From: Bacteroidia bacterium | GTDB taxonomy: Bacteria > Bacteroidota > Bacteroidia > J057 > JADKCL01 | Reading direction: 5' to 3' | NCBI GenBank assembly: GCA_020635905.1 | Contig: JACJYV010000001.1 | Span: 310,001 to 374,000, forward strand | DNA: 64,000 nucleotides | Shown: in pieces, positions 9,365 through 17,619 of the stretch | How the letters are laid out: each line of letters begins with the position of its first letter | Numbering within the stretch: position 1 is the first letter of the stretch | Position numbers and translations under genes: made by a program | Notes under the pieces: generated by a model | Databases searched by the model: none | What the model was told of the DNA's origin: nothing | What the model saw: the letters and a program-made list of their open reading frames with translations, nothing else

Positions 9365-9395
9365 CAAAGATAGTCCTTTATTATAATAGTGCAAA
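9365..9395 (-). promoter_or_regulatory. Bacteroidota-type promoter P1 of rpsF operon
   Basis: On the minus strand TTTG (9395-9392) lies 19 bases before TATCTTTG (9372-9365), an exact -33/-7 pair. With the element at 9276-9305 it gives two tandem promoters about 90 bases apart. Confidence 0.65.
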
Positions 9396-9438
9396 CTCTC
9401 TTTTCAGGGAATGATTTTGGTCGAATTCAAAATTCAGG

Positions 9439-9468
9439 TTTACAATATTCACATAATTATTAGCTTTG
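9439..9468 (+). promoter_or_regulatory. promoter of dnaX, apparently giving a leaderless mRNA
   Basis: TAGCTTTG (9461-9468) is an exact TAnnTTTG -7 element, with a weak -33 (TTTA, 9439-9442) 18 to 19 bases upstream. Transcription would be expected to begin about at 9473-9476, which is the GTG start codon itself. Confidence 0.55.
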
Positions 9469-9472
9469 TGCT

Positions 9473-10612
9473 GTGGAAGGATTTGTAGTATCAGCCCGAA
9501 AATATCGCCCCGACAAGTTTGAAACCGTTGTCGGACAGCAGCACGTGACCAATACCCTGAAAAATGCTTTGAAGCAGGGGGAACTGGCGCATGCGTTTCT
9601 GTTTTCGGGGCCGCGGGGAGTGGGGAAAACCACCTGTGCCCGTATTCTGGCCAAATCCATCAACTGCGAAAATCTTTCCCCTGAAGGCGAAGCCTGCGAG
9701 ATTTGCGCTTCCTGTGTTTCTTTTTCAGAAAACAAAAGCCTCAACATCCACGAACTGGACGCTGCTTCCAATAACAGTGTGGAGGATATCCGCGCCATTA
9801 TTGAGCAGGTCAGGTACGTGCCAGCTTACGGGAAAAAAAGTGTATTCATTATAGATGAGGTGCACATGCTTTCCACTTCAGCCTTCAATGCCTTTCTGAA
9901 GACTTTGGAAGAACCCCCGCCGCATGCAGTTTTTATCCTGGCTACCACGGAAAAGCACAAAATTCTGCCCACCATTCTCAGCCGGGTACAGAAATTCGAT
10001 TTTCGACGCATCAAGGTCAATGACATTGCTGACCACCTGCAAACCATCTGCGATAAGGAAGGCATTCAGTTTGAGTACGATGCCCTGCAATTGATTGCCC
10101 TCAAAGCAGATGGCGCCCTGCGCGACGGTCTGTCCATTTTTGATCAACTGGTGAGCTACAGCGGCAAGAATGTGACCTACCAGATCGTGCTGGAAAACCT
10201 GAATGTGCTGGATTACGATTATTTTTTCCGTTCAGCCGACATGATTCAGGCCCAGGATCATCAGGGATTACTGCTGCTTTTGCACGAAATCATTGAAAAG
10301 GGTTTTGAACCCAAAGACTTTATCACGGGTCTGAATGAGCATTTCCGCAACCTTTTGGTGGCTCAGACGCCTAAAACGTTGGGTTTGTTGGAGATTTCAG
10401 ATAATATCCGCAAGAAATATCTTCAACAATCCCAGGCCATTTCTCCCGGGCTTCTGATCAATGCCTTTAATCTCTGCTCAGAAACGGAAATGAACCTGAA
10501 AAGGGGCAATAATGATCGCCTGATCATTGAATTGGGCCTGTTGAAACTGGCATATTTGCAATCTGCAATCCAGTTGGGGGCGGAGGAATCCCCCGAAAAA
10601 AAAAAGTCCTGA
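9473..10612 (+). CDS. dnaX: DNA polymerase III subunit gamma (unshifted dnaX product)
   Basis: 379 residues from GTG at 9473; the N-terminus EGFVVSARKYRPDKF fits the family. DnaX is the clamp-loader ATPase. Seen in order: Walker A GPRGVGKTTCA (about residues 45-55), a four-Cys zinc module (INC ... ACEICASC), Walker B IIDEVHML, sensor-1 ILATTEKHK, the Arg-finger region ILSRVQKFDF, and the helical domain III collar. Reading ends at TGA 10610-10612, six bases after ten consecutive A's, at the point where tau-specific domains normally begin. The downstream frame (-1) stays open to 11259 and encodes the missing tau part. This is best read as gamma and tau made from one gene by recoding. A sequencing error in the A-run, or a real frameshift, are the alternatives. 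Confidence 0.92.
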   Translation: MEGFVVSARKYRPDKFETVVGQQHVTNTLKNALKQGELAHAFLFSGPRGVGKTTCARILAKSINCENLSPEGEACEICASCVSFSENKSLNIHELDAASNNSVEDIRAIIEQVRYVPAYGKKSVFIIDEVHMLSTSAFNAFLKTLEEPPPHAVFILATTEKHKILPTILSRVQKFDFRRIKVNDIADHLQTICDKEGIQFEYDALQLIALKADGALRDGLSIFDQLVSYSGKNVTYQIVLENLNVLDYDYFFRSADMIQAQDHQGLLLLLHEIIEKGFEPKDFITGLNEHFRNLLVAQTPKTLGLLEISDNIRKKYLQQSQAISPGLLINAFNLCSETEMNLKRGNNDRLIIELGLLKLAYLQSAIQLGAEESPEKKKS

Positions 10613-10634
10613 AGCCGTCGCCTGAACAGACGGC
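10582..10634 (+). promoter_or_regulatory. candidate programmed -1 frameshift / slippage signal in dnaX
   Basis: Three elements lie in order. GGAGG is at 10582-10586. Ten A's and a G (10596-10606) contain the heptamer A-AAA-AAG in phase with the dnaX codons. After an 8-base spacer holding the zero-frame TGA, GCCGTC (10614-10619) pairs with GACGGC (10629-10634) across a 9-base loop. Spacings resemble the E. coli dnaX signal (SD-like site, slippery heptamer, hairpin). An A-run this long could also slip at transcription, as reported for Thermus dnaX. Confidence 0.75.
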
Positions 10635-11259
10635 GTCCACTCCCCCATCCAATCCGGAAAATCAGGTTAAGACTGAAGCTCCTGTCGAAAAAATCCCGGC
10701 TGAGGAGAAGAAATCTCCTGAAATGAAGACTGAAAATCAGGCTCAGACAAATCCAAATCCACCCCAAAACAAAGCAAAAAGCCGTTTTGCTATTCCCAAA
10801 TCCCTTGACTCTGTAATTTTTCAGCAGGAAGAAAAAAGCCAGCACGAGGAGGAGGTTGAAGAAGGAATTCCCGCCTATGACGAGTCCGTTAACATTGACC
10901 CTGCTTTATTTGCCCAGGCTTATGACGAATTGGTGGCCCAGTTTCGGGATGAACAAAGGACCAGCCTGGTTTCAATTCTGGGTAAAAACAAATTCTCCCT
11001 TGATCACAACCGTTTTGTGGTAATCGTGCATAATGAGGTTTCCAAAAAACAATTGGAACGCGAGCGTGATATGATCCTTTTTCTGCGTCAGAAAACGGGC
11101 GTACCCAACCTGATCATGGAGATCGAGATTCGCGAGATTGAGGCGAATGCTTTGGATAAATTGCCCTATACCAACGAGGAACGCCTGAAAATCATGGAGG
11201 AGAAAAATCCCAAACTGAAGGCTTTCATGCAGCGTTTCAGCACCCAGATGAAATATTAA
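10606..11259 (+). CDS. dnaX: tau-specific C-terminal region of DnaX, -1 frame
   Basis: After a -1 slip on A-AAA-AAG the next codon is GTC at 10606 and reading runs 217 residues to TAA at 11259, giving a tau protein of 595 residues, normal for the phylum. The segment starts with a Pro/Glu/Lys-rich linker (PEQTASTPPSNPEN) and ends with a folded domain (FAQAYDELVAQFRDEQRT ... LPYTNEERLKIMEEKNP) typical of the tau C-terminus that contacts the polymerase. The ATG at 10723 could give a free 178-residue fragment, but nothing suggests it is a separate gene. No stop codon breaks this frame after the slip site. Confidence 0.85.
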   Translation, partial: VLKPSPEQTASTPPSNPENQVKTEAPVEKIPAEEKKSPEMKTENQAQTNPNPPQNKAKSRFAIPKSLDSVIFQQEEKSQHEEEVEEGIPAYDESVNIDPALFAQAYDELVAQFRDEQRTSLVSILGKNKFSLDHNRFVVIVHNEVSKKQLERERDMILFLRQKTGVPNLIMEIEIREIEANALDKLPYTNEERLKIMEEKNPKLKAFMQRFSTQMKY

Positions 11260-11260
11260 T

Positions 11261-11305
11261 ACAGTTTACTCCCGATAGCTATCGGGATTACAGTTTACGG
11301 TTTGC
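11261..11305 (+). repeat. heptamer-like GTTTAC repeat around a 16-bp palindrome, dnaX 3' end
   Basis: Directly after the dnaX stop, ACAGTTTACT is followed by the perfect palindrome CCCGATAGCTATCGGG (11271-11286) and then by ATTACAGTTTACGGTTTG. The palindrome recurs in variant form at 33097, 46773, 46945 and 47137, and the GTTTACG heptamer recurs at 54694-54763. The palindrome could act as a transcription end, but no T-run follows. Confidence 0.6.
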
Positions 11306-11336
11306 CATTTGAAGTGGATTGAAAACTGATTACTGA

Positions 11337-12182
11337 TTAGGGTTCGAATTTGATTTCAATGTCTTTGAGCAACTGATCGAGCTCGTCGGCTTTGTGGTCC
11401 TTACCCATGCCGCGGAGGTCGTTGGCCAGGGTGGAAATCAGCTCCAGAATGATGTAGATATTCGAAGTGGGTTTAAAATAAGATGGTTTTTCCTCGATTT
11501 TGTACTTTTTGAGAATGGCAGTCCATTGGTCACGGGTCAGCAAAACGCCCCCGTTGAATACATCTATGAAGTATTCTGATTTGTGGTCGATGTAGTGCAA
11601 CACAAAATAGCCAGGCAAAATGATGCCCGAAACGGGCAAATCCAGTTTGCGGCAAATCAGCAGATAAAGTACGCTCAGGCCAATTGCATTGCCCGTGTGG
11701 TGGTCCATGACCATGTTCAGAAGAGAGTTTTCGGGCAATTTGACCTCTTTGCGATTGGGTTTGAAGCCTTCTGATTTGAAAAACACCAGATTGATGATGC
11801 GAAACATGTGCACAGGATCCATCTGTTGCTGCAATTCAAGCCAGACTTTATGCCCCAGGCGGTTGACCAGTTCGGAGTAATGCTTTTCATTGAGGTCCTG
11901 AAACTGGGTGCGGGTCACCAGCATCCAGCCTTCCATGAGGTCTTTTCCCCCTTCCTTGCGCCAATTCAGCAAATCACGGGCCACCCCATCCAGATTGATG
12001 CGGTAAATCAGGTCTTCGATTTTTTTCTGAATCACAGGATCACCCTGCATTTCCCAGGCGGCCTCCAGGCGGTCAATTCCCTGGGAACCCATGGAAGACA
12101 ATTTTTCCCAGACGTGGTCTGAAACCTCGGGATCTGAATCGTCGAGCAAGCTGATCAGAGCATTTAATTCGGCTTCTTTCAT
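11337..12182 (-). CDS. SirB1/transglutaminase-like family protein
   Basis: 281 residues from ATG at 12182 (MKEAELNALISLLDDSDPEV); ATG at 12194 would add MHGA. The first ~90 residues are HEAT-like helices (DPVIQKKIEDLIYRIN). The remainder matches the transglutaminase-like 'SirB1' core: a region around NSLLNMVMDHHTGNAIGLSV, then LDLPVSGIILPGYFVLHYI and SEYFIDVFNGGVLLTRDQW. The usual catalytic Cys of transglutaminases is not evident in the motif (HTGNAIGLS), so activity is doubtful, as in many members of the family. Convergent with dnaX. Function uncertain. Confidence 0.75.
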   Translation of the reverse strand: MKEAELNALISLLDDSDPEVSDHVWEKLSSMGSQGIDRLEAAWEMQGDPVIQKKIEDLIYRINLDGVARDLLNWRKEGGKDLMEGWMLVTRTQFQDLNEKHYSELVNRLGHKVWLELQQQMDPVHMFRIINLVFFKSEGFKPNRKEVKLPENSLLNMVMDHHTGNAIGLSVLYLLICRKLDLPVSGIILPGYFVLHYIDHKSEYFIDVFNGGVLLTRDQWTAILKKYKIEEKPSYFKPTSNIYIILELISTLANDLRGMGKDHKADELDQLLKDIEIKFEP

Positions 12183-12355
12183 GGCGCCATGCATTTTGAG
12201 TGAGAACGCGGACAGAAGGCATTCTGTTTCATGGATGTTAAGTTAAGGTAAAATTAGTCGGGTGTAAATTGAGTTTTACACACAGGAACGTCTCTTCCGT
12301 GCTTTGGAATAGTCAATAAGGGGCACCTCTGAAAACTCAGAAAAAGGGATTTTGT

Positions 12356-14020
12356 TCAGGTCTGAATCACACCCACATTATAAGGAGGCACATGGGGATT
12401 GAGGTTAGCCATTTCAATGCCTGTGGAAATAATGTGGCGCGTCTCGCGGGGATCAATGATGCCATCGACCACCAGGCGGGCGGCTGAGTAGTAAGGAGAT
12501 AATTCCTCCTCGTATTTGGCGGTAATGCGTTCCAGAAGAGCTTTTTCCTTTTCTGGATCAATGACTTCGCCTTGTTTTTTGAGGGAACTCACTTCAATCT
12601 GAAGGAGGGTATTCGCAGCGGTTGCACCGCCCATGACACCGATCCTGGCCGACGGCCAGGCGAAGATCAGCCGCGGATCGTAGGCTTTGCCACACATGGC
12701 ATAATTGCCCGCTCCATAGCTATTGCCCACAATAAAGGTGAATTTGGGTACCACACTGTTGCTCATGGCGCTTACCATTTTGGCTCCATCCTTGATGATG
12801 CCACCGTGTTCTGAACGGCTGCCCACCATGAAGCCCGTCACATCCTGCAAAAACACCAAAGGAATGCGTTTCTGGTTGCAATTCATGATAAAGCGGGCCG
12901 CTTTATCTGCTGAATCTGAATAAATTACCCCGCCAAACTGCATTTCACCTTTGGCGCTCTTGGTCACTTCGCGGTGATTGGCTACAATCCCCACAGACCA
13001 GCCATCCACACTTGCATAGCCGCATTTGATGGTTTTTCCGTAACCTTCCTTGTACTCGTCAAATGAGCCAGCGTCCACAATGCGCTCGATGAGATCGAGC
13101 ATATTATAAGGCTTGGCCCGGTCTGAGGGCAGAATGCCCAGCATTTCAGCGGGATCATATTTGGGCAATTTGGGTTCAGCCCGGAAAAATCCTGCTTTGG
13201 GCTTCTCCCCCACCTTGGCCACAATGGACTTGATTTTGTCCAGGCAGGTTTTGTCGTCGGGCATCTGGTAATCAGTTACCCCTGAGATTTGACTGTGGGT
13301 GGTGGCACCGCCAAGCGTCTCATTGTCAATGGATTCGCCAATGGCAGATTTTACCAAAAAGCTCCCCGCCAGAAATACAGACCCCGTGCCTTCCACGATC
13401 AGCGCCTCGTCTGACATGATGGGGAGGTAGGCCCCGCCAGCCACACAACTGCCCATGATGGCCGCAATTTGCAGGATTCCCTTGCTGGACATGACTGCAT
13501 TATTGCGAAAAATTCTTCCAAAATGCTCTTTATCGGGGAAAATATCGTTTTGCATGGGCAGAAAAACGCCTGCACTGTCCACCAGGTAAATGATGGGCAG
13601 ATGATTCTCCATCGCGATTTCCTGGGCCCGCAAATTCTTCTTGCCCGTCATGGGAAACCAGGCACCCGCTTTCACGGTCGCGTCATTGGCCACCACCATA
13701 CACAGGCGGCCCGAAACCCGGCCAATTCCCGTAATCACCCCTGCAGAAGGACATCCCCCCACCTCCTTATACATGCCGTCTGCGGCCAGTGCTCCCACCT
13801 CAATGAATTGCTCCATGTCATCGACCAGATACTCCACCCGCTCGCGGGCGGTCATTTTTCCCTGGTCATGCTGTTTGGCAATGCTTTTTTCTCCCCCACC
13901 CTTTTTCACCTGCTCAAGTTTACGGCGCAGGTCGCTCAGCAGGAGGCGGTTGTGGTCATCGTTTTTATTGAAATTGAGGTCTGTATCCTCAAAAACTTTG
14001 GTGTATGGGGCTTCTGCCAT
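12356..14020 (-). CDS. acyl-CoA carboxylase carboxyltransferase (beta) subunit
   Basis: 554 residues from ATG at 14020 (MAEAPYTKVFEDTDLNFNKN); the further upstream in-frame start at 14086 adds a 22-residue leader without family support. The carboxyltransferase transfers CO2 from biotin to an acyl-CoA (propionyl-, methylcrotonyl- or similar). Both crotonase-type halves are present: KMTARERVEYLVDD, GSCVAGGAYLPIMSDEA with an oxyanion glycine pair, then VFLQDVTGFMVGSRSEHGGI and GNSYGAGNYAMCGKAYDPRL. The MCC-type ADVHCRTSGV motif is replaced by ATTHSQISGV, so the substrate is left open. No biotin carboxylase or biotin carrier gene is adjacent. Confidence 0.9.
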   Translation of the reverse strand: MAEAPYTKVFEDTDLNFNKNDDHNRLLLSDLRRKLEQVKKGGGEKSIAKQHDQGKMTARERVEYLVDDMEQFIEVGALAADGMYKEVGGCPSAGVITGIGRVSGRLCMVVANDATVKAGAWFPMTGKKNLRAQEIAMENHLPIIYLVDSAGVFLPMQNDIFPDKEHFGRIFRNNAVMSSKGILQIAAIMGSCVAGGAYLPIMSDEALIVEGTGSVFLAGSFLVKSAIGESIDNETLGGATTHSQISGVTDYQMPDDKTCLDKIKSIVAKVGEKPKAGFFRAEPKLPKYDPAEMLGILPSDRAKPYNMLDLIERIVDAGSFDEYKEGYGKTIKCGYASVDGWSVGIVANHREVTKSAKGEMQFGGVIYSDSADKAARFIMNCNQKRIPLVFLQDVTGFMVGSRSEHGGIIKDGAKMVSAMSNSVVPKFTFIVGNSYGAGNYAMCGKAYDPRLIFAWPSARIGVMGGATAANTLLQIEVSSLKKQGEVIDPEKEKALLERITAKYEEELSPYYSAARLVVDGIIDPRETRHIISTGIEMANLNPHVPPYNVGVIQT

Positions 14021-14089
14021 TATACTTATTGGTTTACGGGGCCTTAAATTAGACTGAAATCCCCTTTTATTCAAGGGAACATCCAAAAA

Positions 14090-16753
14090 CTACTCCAAAA
14101 CCACCAACTTTTGCACCCAGGTTCTTCCTCCCGCGCTCACACTGGCCAGATAGGTCCCTGCGGGAATTCCATTCAGTTGAATTTCACTTTGATTTTGAGA
14201 CAAAAGTTGAACCCGTACGGTTTTTCCCTGCAGGTCACGTACCACGAGTTGGCCTTTATGAAATGCTGGAGGTAATTGCAATTGGAAGGTGTTTTGGGCG
14301 GGATTGGGATAAATCAAAACCTCTTCTCTGGAAGGTGCTGCCTCCTCTGAAGTCGTGATGAAATCCTGGTTAATGTAGAAATAAACAGCCTGGTTGAAGA
14401 CAATGGTAAGGGTATTCCCAGAATAATTCCAACTGCTGATGCCCCACCCATTGACGCTGCCGGGCGAAAAATAAGGAAAATACAGGGTCACGGTTGCAGG
14501 CCCGTTGATGTAGCCTGCGTAGGTTTTGGCATCCCGTTTTTCCAGAATGAAATCAACGGACTGGGTGGAAGAGAAAGTGGAATTCGCATGATAAGTCAAA
14601 GAGGTAGCCTCCTGAAGGTACATGGCCGCAAATGCATTCAGGGAATCCACGGAAAAAAAGGCCAGTTCTGCATTGGTGGTCAGGTCTGAAGGCAGATAGC
14701 CCGCGCTGGACGGCAGGGTTGCACCCTGCGATTGAGACGCCACCCACAAATCGTGGTAGCCGTTCATTTCTGCACTCATACCAATTGCATTCCCGTTGAT
14801 CACCCGTTTCACCAAAGGCGTATCATTGACAAAAGGCATCAGAATGGAAAGAAATTTCTCTGCACTTTGTCCCTGAGAAGTCACCTGCAGGGTGGTGTGA
14901 ACTTTGGCAGAATCATAATTATACTCATGCTTATTGTCCTGGGCAGCAACAGAAATACTGCCTTGCAGGCCGTCTGCCACGGCCAGAAGGTTCACCCCTT
15001 TTTTCCACCACCAGCCGGCCTGTCCGGCCTGATCCAGATTGAATATCCCCAAAGTGGAATCATTTCCCTGCCAGCCATGGGCATGCAGGCGCCAGTCATA
15101 CCTATGGCTTCCTGAACCTGTATTCAGGTCGTCAGCCATAAAAAAATACCTGCCCCGCACGGAAAGGACCTTGCGCACCACATTGGTGGACTGATACTGG
15201 GTCCTTGCTTCGCAATAGTCAAAATGCTGAAAATCCTGCGGATTTTCCAGCCAGGCATCAGCGCCATTACCCGCCAGGGTCGAACTGTTGAGGGGGCCTC
15301 CCCCATCCACCAGCACCATACTGTGATTTTTTGCTTCTGAAACTTCACCCCTGCGATCCCACTTCAGGTAGCCCGGGTCCATGGCCAGTTCCTGGCCAAA
15401 GGCATGCAGCATGATGCTCGTTTCATCGGCTTGATTATGCCCCTTGGCGCTTTCCCGCTGCTGCCCATGCTGGGCATAGAGGTGAAGATACACGGCCTGC
15501 GGGCCCCAGTCTGAACGAAAAACGGCACTCCCAGCTTCAGGAAGAACCTGAAAAAGTCCTCCTCCAGATGCTCCAGGCATGGTGTGGGCGGCCAAAAAAT
15601 CGGCCCGCACATCGTCAGAACTGTAATCCAGTTGCTCATTCAGATTGCGGTTGGAAACGGAATTCAAAGTGGAATAATCCATTTCCCAAAGATATTGGGA
15701 CTTTTCTGTCAGGGCTACCATGGGAAAGCCCTGATCCACAAAAGCATCCTCCAAAGGAGGCATGCGCCCGTCGGGCATGCGGCAAAACTGGGCCCATTGG
15801 TACAGGCTGTCGTAGCGGCTGTCGTAAAAGGGATGGGGCATGGAATGGCTGTTGCCGTCGTAGGTAAACTGTAGGGTGCCGTTGGGAATAAAATTGCTCA
15901 AGGCCTGAAAAAGCGGCAGCAGATGCTTGAATCCAAAATCCAGGTAGTGACTTCCCTCGCAATAATTGGTCACAGATCCCTCCTCGGCCATGTGCTCGCT
16001 CCCCTTCCACATGATCTCCTCTATATTATACATGCCCGCATTGCCCCAACTGGAAGCCCTGCGGTCGGCATTGCTGTTGTCGCCCTGGTCGTTGAGCACC
16101 ACGGCAGCCAGAGCCAAAGCGCCTGCGGTACGCAGGCCATGGTTATTGACCTTCAGGGGCCAAAATCCCGCTCCAAAAAAGTTGACGTTGGTTTCGTGGT
16201 ACAAATCAGCGGCATAGTCCACCAGTTTGGCCCGTACAGGCGCCAGGGTGGTATCAGGAATGCCCGCACCCAGCATCAGGTCGTAGGCAATCAGCTGATT
16301 GACCAGTTCATTGGAGCGCCAAAGATAAGGGTCCCAGTTGGGATAGGCCTCCACCGTGTTGTCCATATAATTCATCATCTGCAATCCCCTTGAGATCAGG
16401 TTATTGCGCTCTGAGGTGGTCAGCGTGTCGAGGGTGCCATTTGAGAGGGGTTTGCGATTGAGCAGGAGAATAAAAGCACAATTTTTGGCCTTGCAAGCCT
16501 GTATCCTGCGTTTTCCGTCGTTGCCAGTGGTGGGACCAATATTAAAACCCAGCACTTCATTATACATGCGTTTATAAAGGTCGTGGTAAATGGAATCAGA
16601 AGTAATGTAGCTGATCACGGCGGCGATTTCAGCAGCTTTCATCAGGGTGCGGGGCCGGCTGAGATCGGCATTGGCCGGGTTCCAGACGCCTGTTTGGGCA
16701 ACCAGAAAAGATCCGCAAAAGAGGATCAGAATCAGAAAAAAAAACTGCTTCAT
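14090..16753 (-). CDS. secreted heparinase II/III-like protein with T9SS type A sorting domain
   Basis: 887 residues from ATG at 16753 (signal peptide MKQFFFLILILFCGSFLVAQ); earlier in-frame starts lie before the signal peptide. An alpha-helical toroid region (about 30-400) is followed by a heparinase II/III-type beta-sandwich: AGSAVFRSDWGPQAVYLHLY, GHNQADETSIMLHAFGQELA and MDPGYLKWDRRGEVSEAKNH. Such enzymes cleave uronic-acid polysaccharides (heparin-like, alginate, ulvan) by beta-elimination. The C-terminal ~75 residues are a T9SS sorting domain (VLIYPNPAQNTFQLQLPP ... LNGIPAGTYLASVSAGG), so export to the surface or medium is expected. No PUL (SusC/D) genes are nearby; substrate unknown. 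Confidence 0.82.
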   Translation of the reverse strand: MKQFFFLILILFCGSFLVAQTGVWNPANADLSRPRTLMKAAEIAAVISYITSDSIYHDLYKRMYNEVLGFNIGPTTGNDGKRRIQACKAKNCAFILLLNRKPLSNGTLDTLTTSERNNLISRGLQMMNYMDNTVEAYPNWDPYLWRSNELVNQLIAYDLMLGAGIPDTTLAPVRAKLVDYAADLYHETNVNFFGAGFWPLKVNNHGLRTAGALALAAVVLNDQGDNSNADRRASSWGNAGMYNIEEIMWKGSEHMAEEGSVTNYCEGSHYLDFGFKHLLPLFQALSNFIPNGTLQFTYDGNSHSMPHPFYDSRYDSLYQWAQFCRMPDGRMPPLEDAFVDQGFPMVALTEKSQYLWEMDYSTLNSVSNRNLNEQLDYSSDDVRADFLAAHTMPGASGGGLFQVLPEAGSAVFRSDWGPQAVYLHLYAQHGQQRESAKGHNQADETSIMLHAFGQELAMDPGYLKWDRRGEVSEAKNHSMVLVDGGGPLNSSTLAGNGADAWLENPQDFQHFDYCEARTQYQSTNVVRKVLSVRGRYFFMADDLNTGSGSHRYDWRLHAHGWQGNDSTLGIFNLDQAGQAGWWWKKGVNLLAVADGLQGSISVAAQDNKHEYNYDSAKVHTTLQVTSQGQSAEKFLSILMPFVNDTPLVKRVINGNAIGMSAEMNGYHDLWVASQSQGATLPSSAGYLPSDLTTNAELAFFSVDSLNAFAAMYLQEATSLTYHANSTFSSTQSVDFILEKRDAKTYAGYINGPATVTLYFPYFSPGSVNGWGISSWNYSGNTLTIVFNQAVYFYINQDFITTSEEAAPSREEVLIYPNPAQNTFQLQLPPAFHKGQLVVRDLQGKTVRVQLLSQNQSEIQLNGIPAGTYLASVSAGGRTWVQKLVVLE

Positions 16754-16837
16754 GAGGATTTCTTTAATGCTTAAAACTACAAAAATTCCCCTCAAATCAC
16801 CCGAAATGGCTTCCTTAATTATCCTCAAATAACTATT

Positions 16838-16959
16838 GGGAACCTCTAAAAACAATGAAGGTCAAGGCGGACGCAGTTGAAGAAAGCGCAGTTTACTGAG
16901 GTAAATGAGCATTTCTGAACCCATTCCAACGCAGAGATTCGAAGTTTTTAGGGATTCCC
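16838..16959 (-). mobile_element. MITE-like element, copy A (122 bp)
   Basis: It starts GGGAACCTCTAAAAA and ends TTTTTAGGGATTCCC, terminal inverted repeats of 15 bp with two mismatches. Read in reverse it aligns along its whole length with the copy at 28444-28565, which has the same length. Flanks TATT and TTTT may be a degraded 4-bp target duplication. No coding capacity. It lies in the divergent promoter region between 16753 and 16996. Confidence 0.75.
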
Positions 16960-16995
16960 TTTTGGGGATCATTTTCAAAATTGACATCTTTGCCC

Positions 16996-17619
16996 ATGCG
17001 AAAACTGATATTGATTGCAATGCTTGGCAGCCTGTTTCCTGGATGGATTTTTACTCAAAATCTGATCAGGTATGGACTTGAGAAGGAGGATTTTGCCCAA
17101 TTAGCTCTTGGAATTGATCCCGAATCACCCGACGAACCCACCAAATGGCTTGAACATGCAGTGATTGAATATGCCTGGGGAAATCCCTCTCAGGACAAAA
17201 AAATCGTCGCCTTGTACCAGGATCGGGCAATCATGGAAAATGGTTTGACCCAGGTAAATGGGATTGTACTGTTTCATCTGGGTGGAGGCGAATATGAAAA
17301 AGTGGATTTTCCCATTGGAATGGTGGGCAACGGGCATCCCTGGGATGATTCTGAATGGACCATGGCCGTGCTTTTTGAGGATGTGGATAAGGATGGCGAC
17401 AAGGAAATGGTGATTTTGCATGGAAGTTATGCCAAGGTGTGGGTGGAAGAACTGGATCAATATGCCTCAGGCGAGGATTATCTGACCTTTGTTTTCAAGC
17501 AAAAGAAAGGGGAGGAAGGGTATGAAAATGAACTCATTTTTCTGGAAGAGGTCAGCCAGAAACTCGACGGATGTGCAGATGCGGCCACCGTACGCAAGTT
17601 GATCAAGGAATTGAAGTAA
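16996..17619 (+). CDS. secreted hypothetical protein, cotranscribed with nth
   Basis: 207 residues from ATG at 16996 (signal peptide MRKLILIAMLGSLFPGWIFT). The mature protein is acidic and contains an EF-hand-like or dockerin-like acidic loop (FEDVDKDGDKEMVILHGSY) that suggests calcium binding. I recognise no catalytic family. CATCTTTG at 16985-16992, a one-mismatch -7 element, lies directly upstream, so the transcript may have almost no leader. Its TAA overlaps the nth ATG by one base (TAATG), so the two genes are translationally coupled. Function unknown. Confidence 0.7.
   Translation: MRKLILIAMLGSLFPGWIFTQNLIRYGLEKEDFAQLALGIDPESPDEPTKWLEHAVIEYAWGNPSQDKKIVALYQDRAIMENGLTQVNGIVLFHLGGGEYEKVDFPIGMVGNGHPWDDSEWTMAVLFEDVDKDGDKEMVILHGSYAKVWVEELDQYASGEDYLTFVFKQKKGEEGYENELIFLEEVSQKLDGCADAATVRKLIKELK

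Noticed and set aside
10723..11259. A separate gene beginning at the ATG 10723
   Set aside because: The frame is open further upstream to the dnaX slip site and its product is the missing tau C-terminus, so it is better read as part of dnaX.
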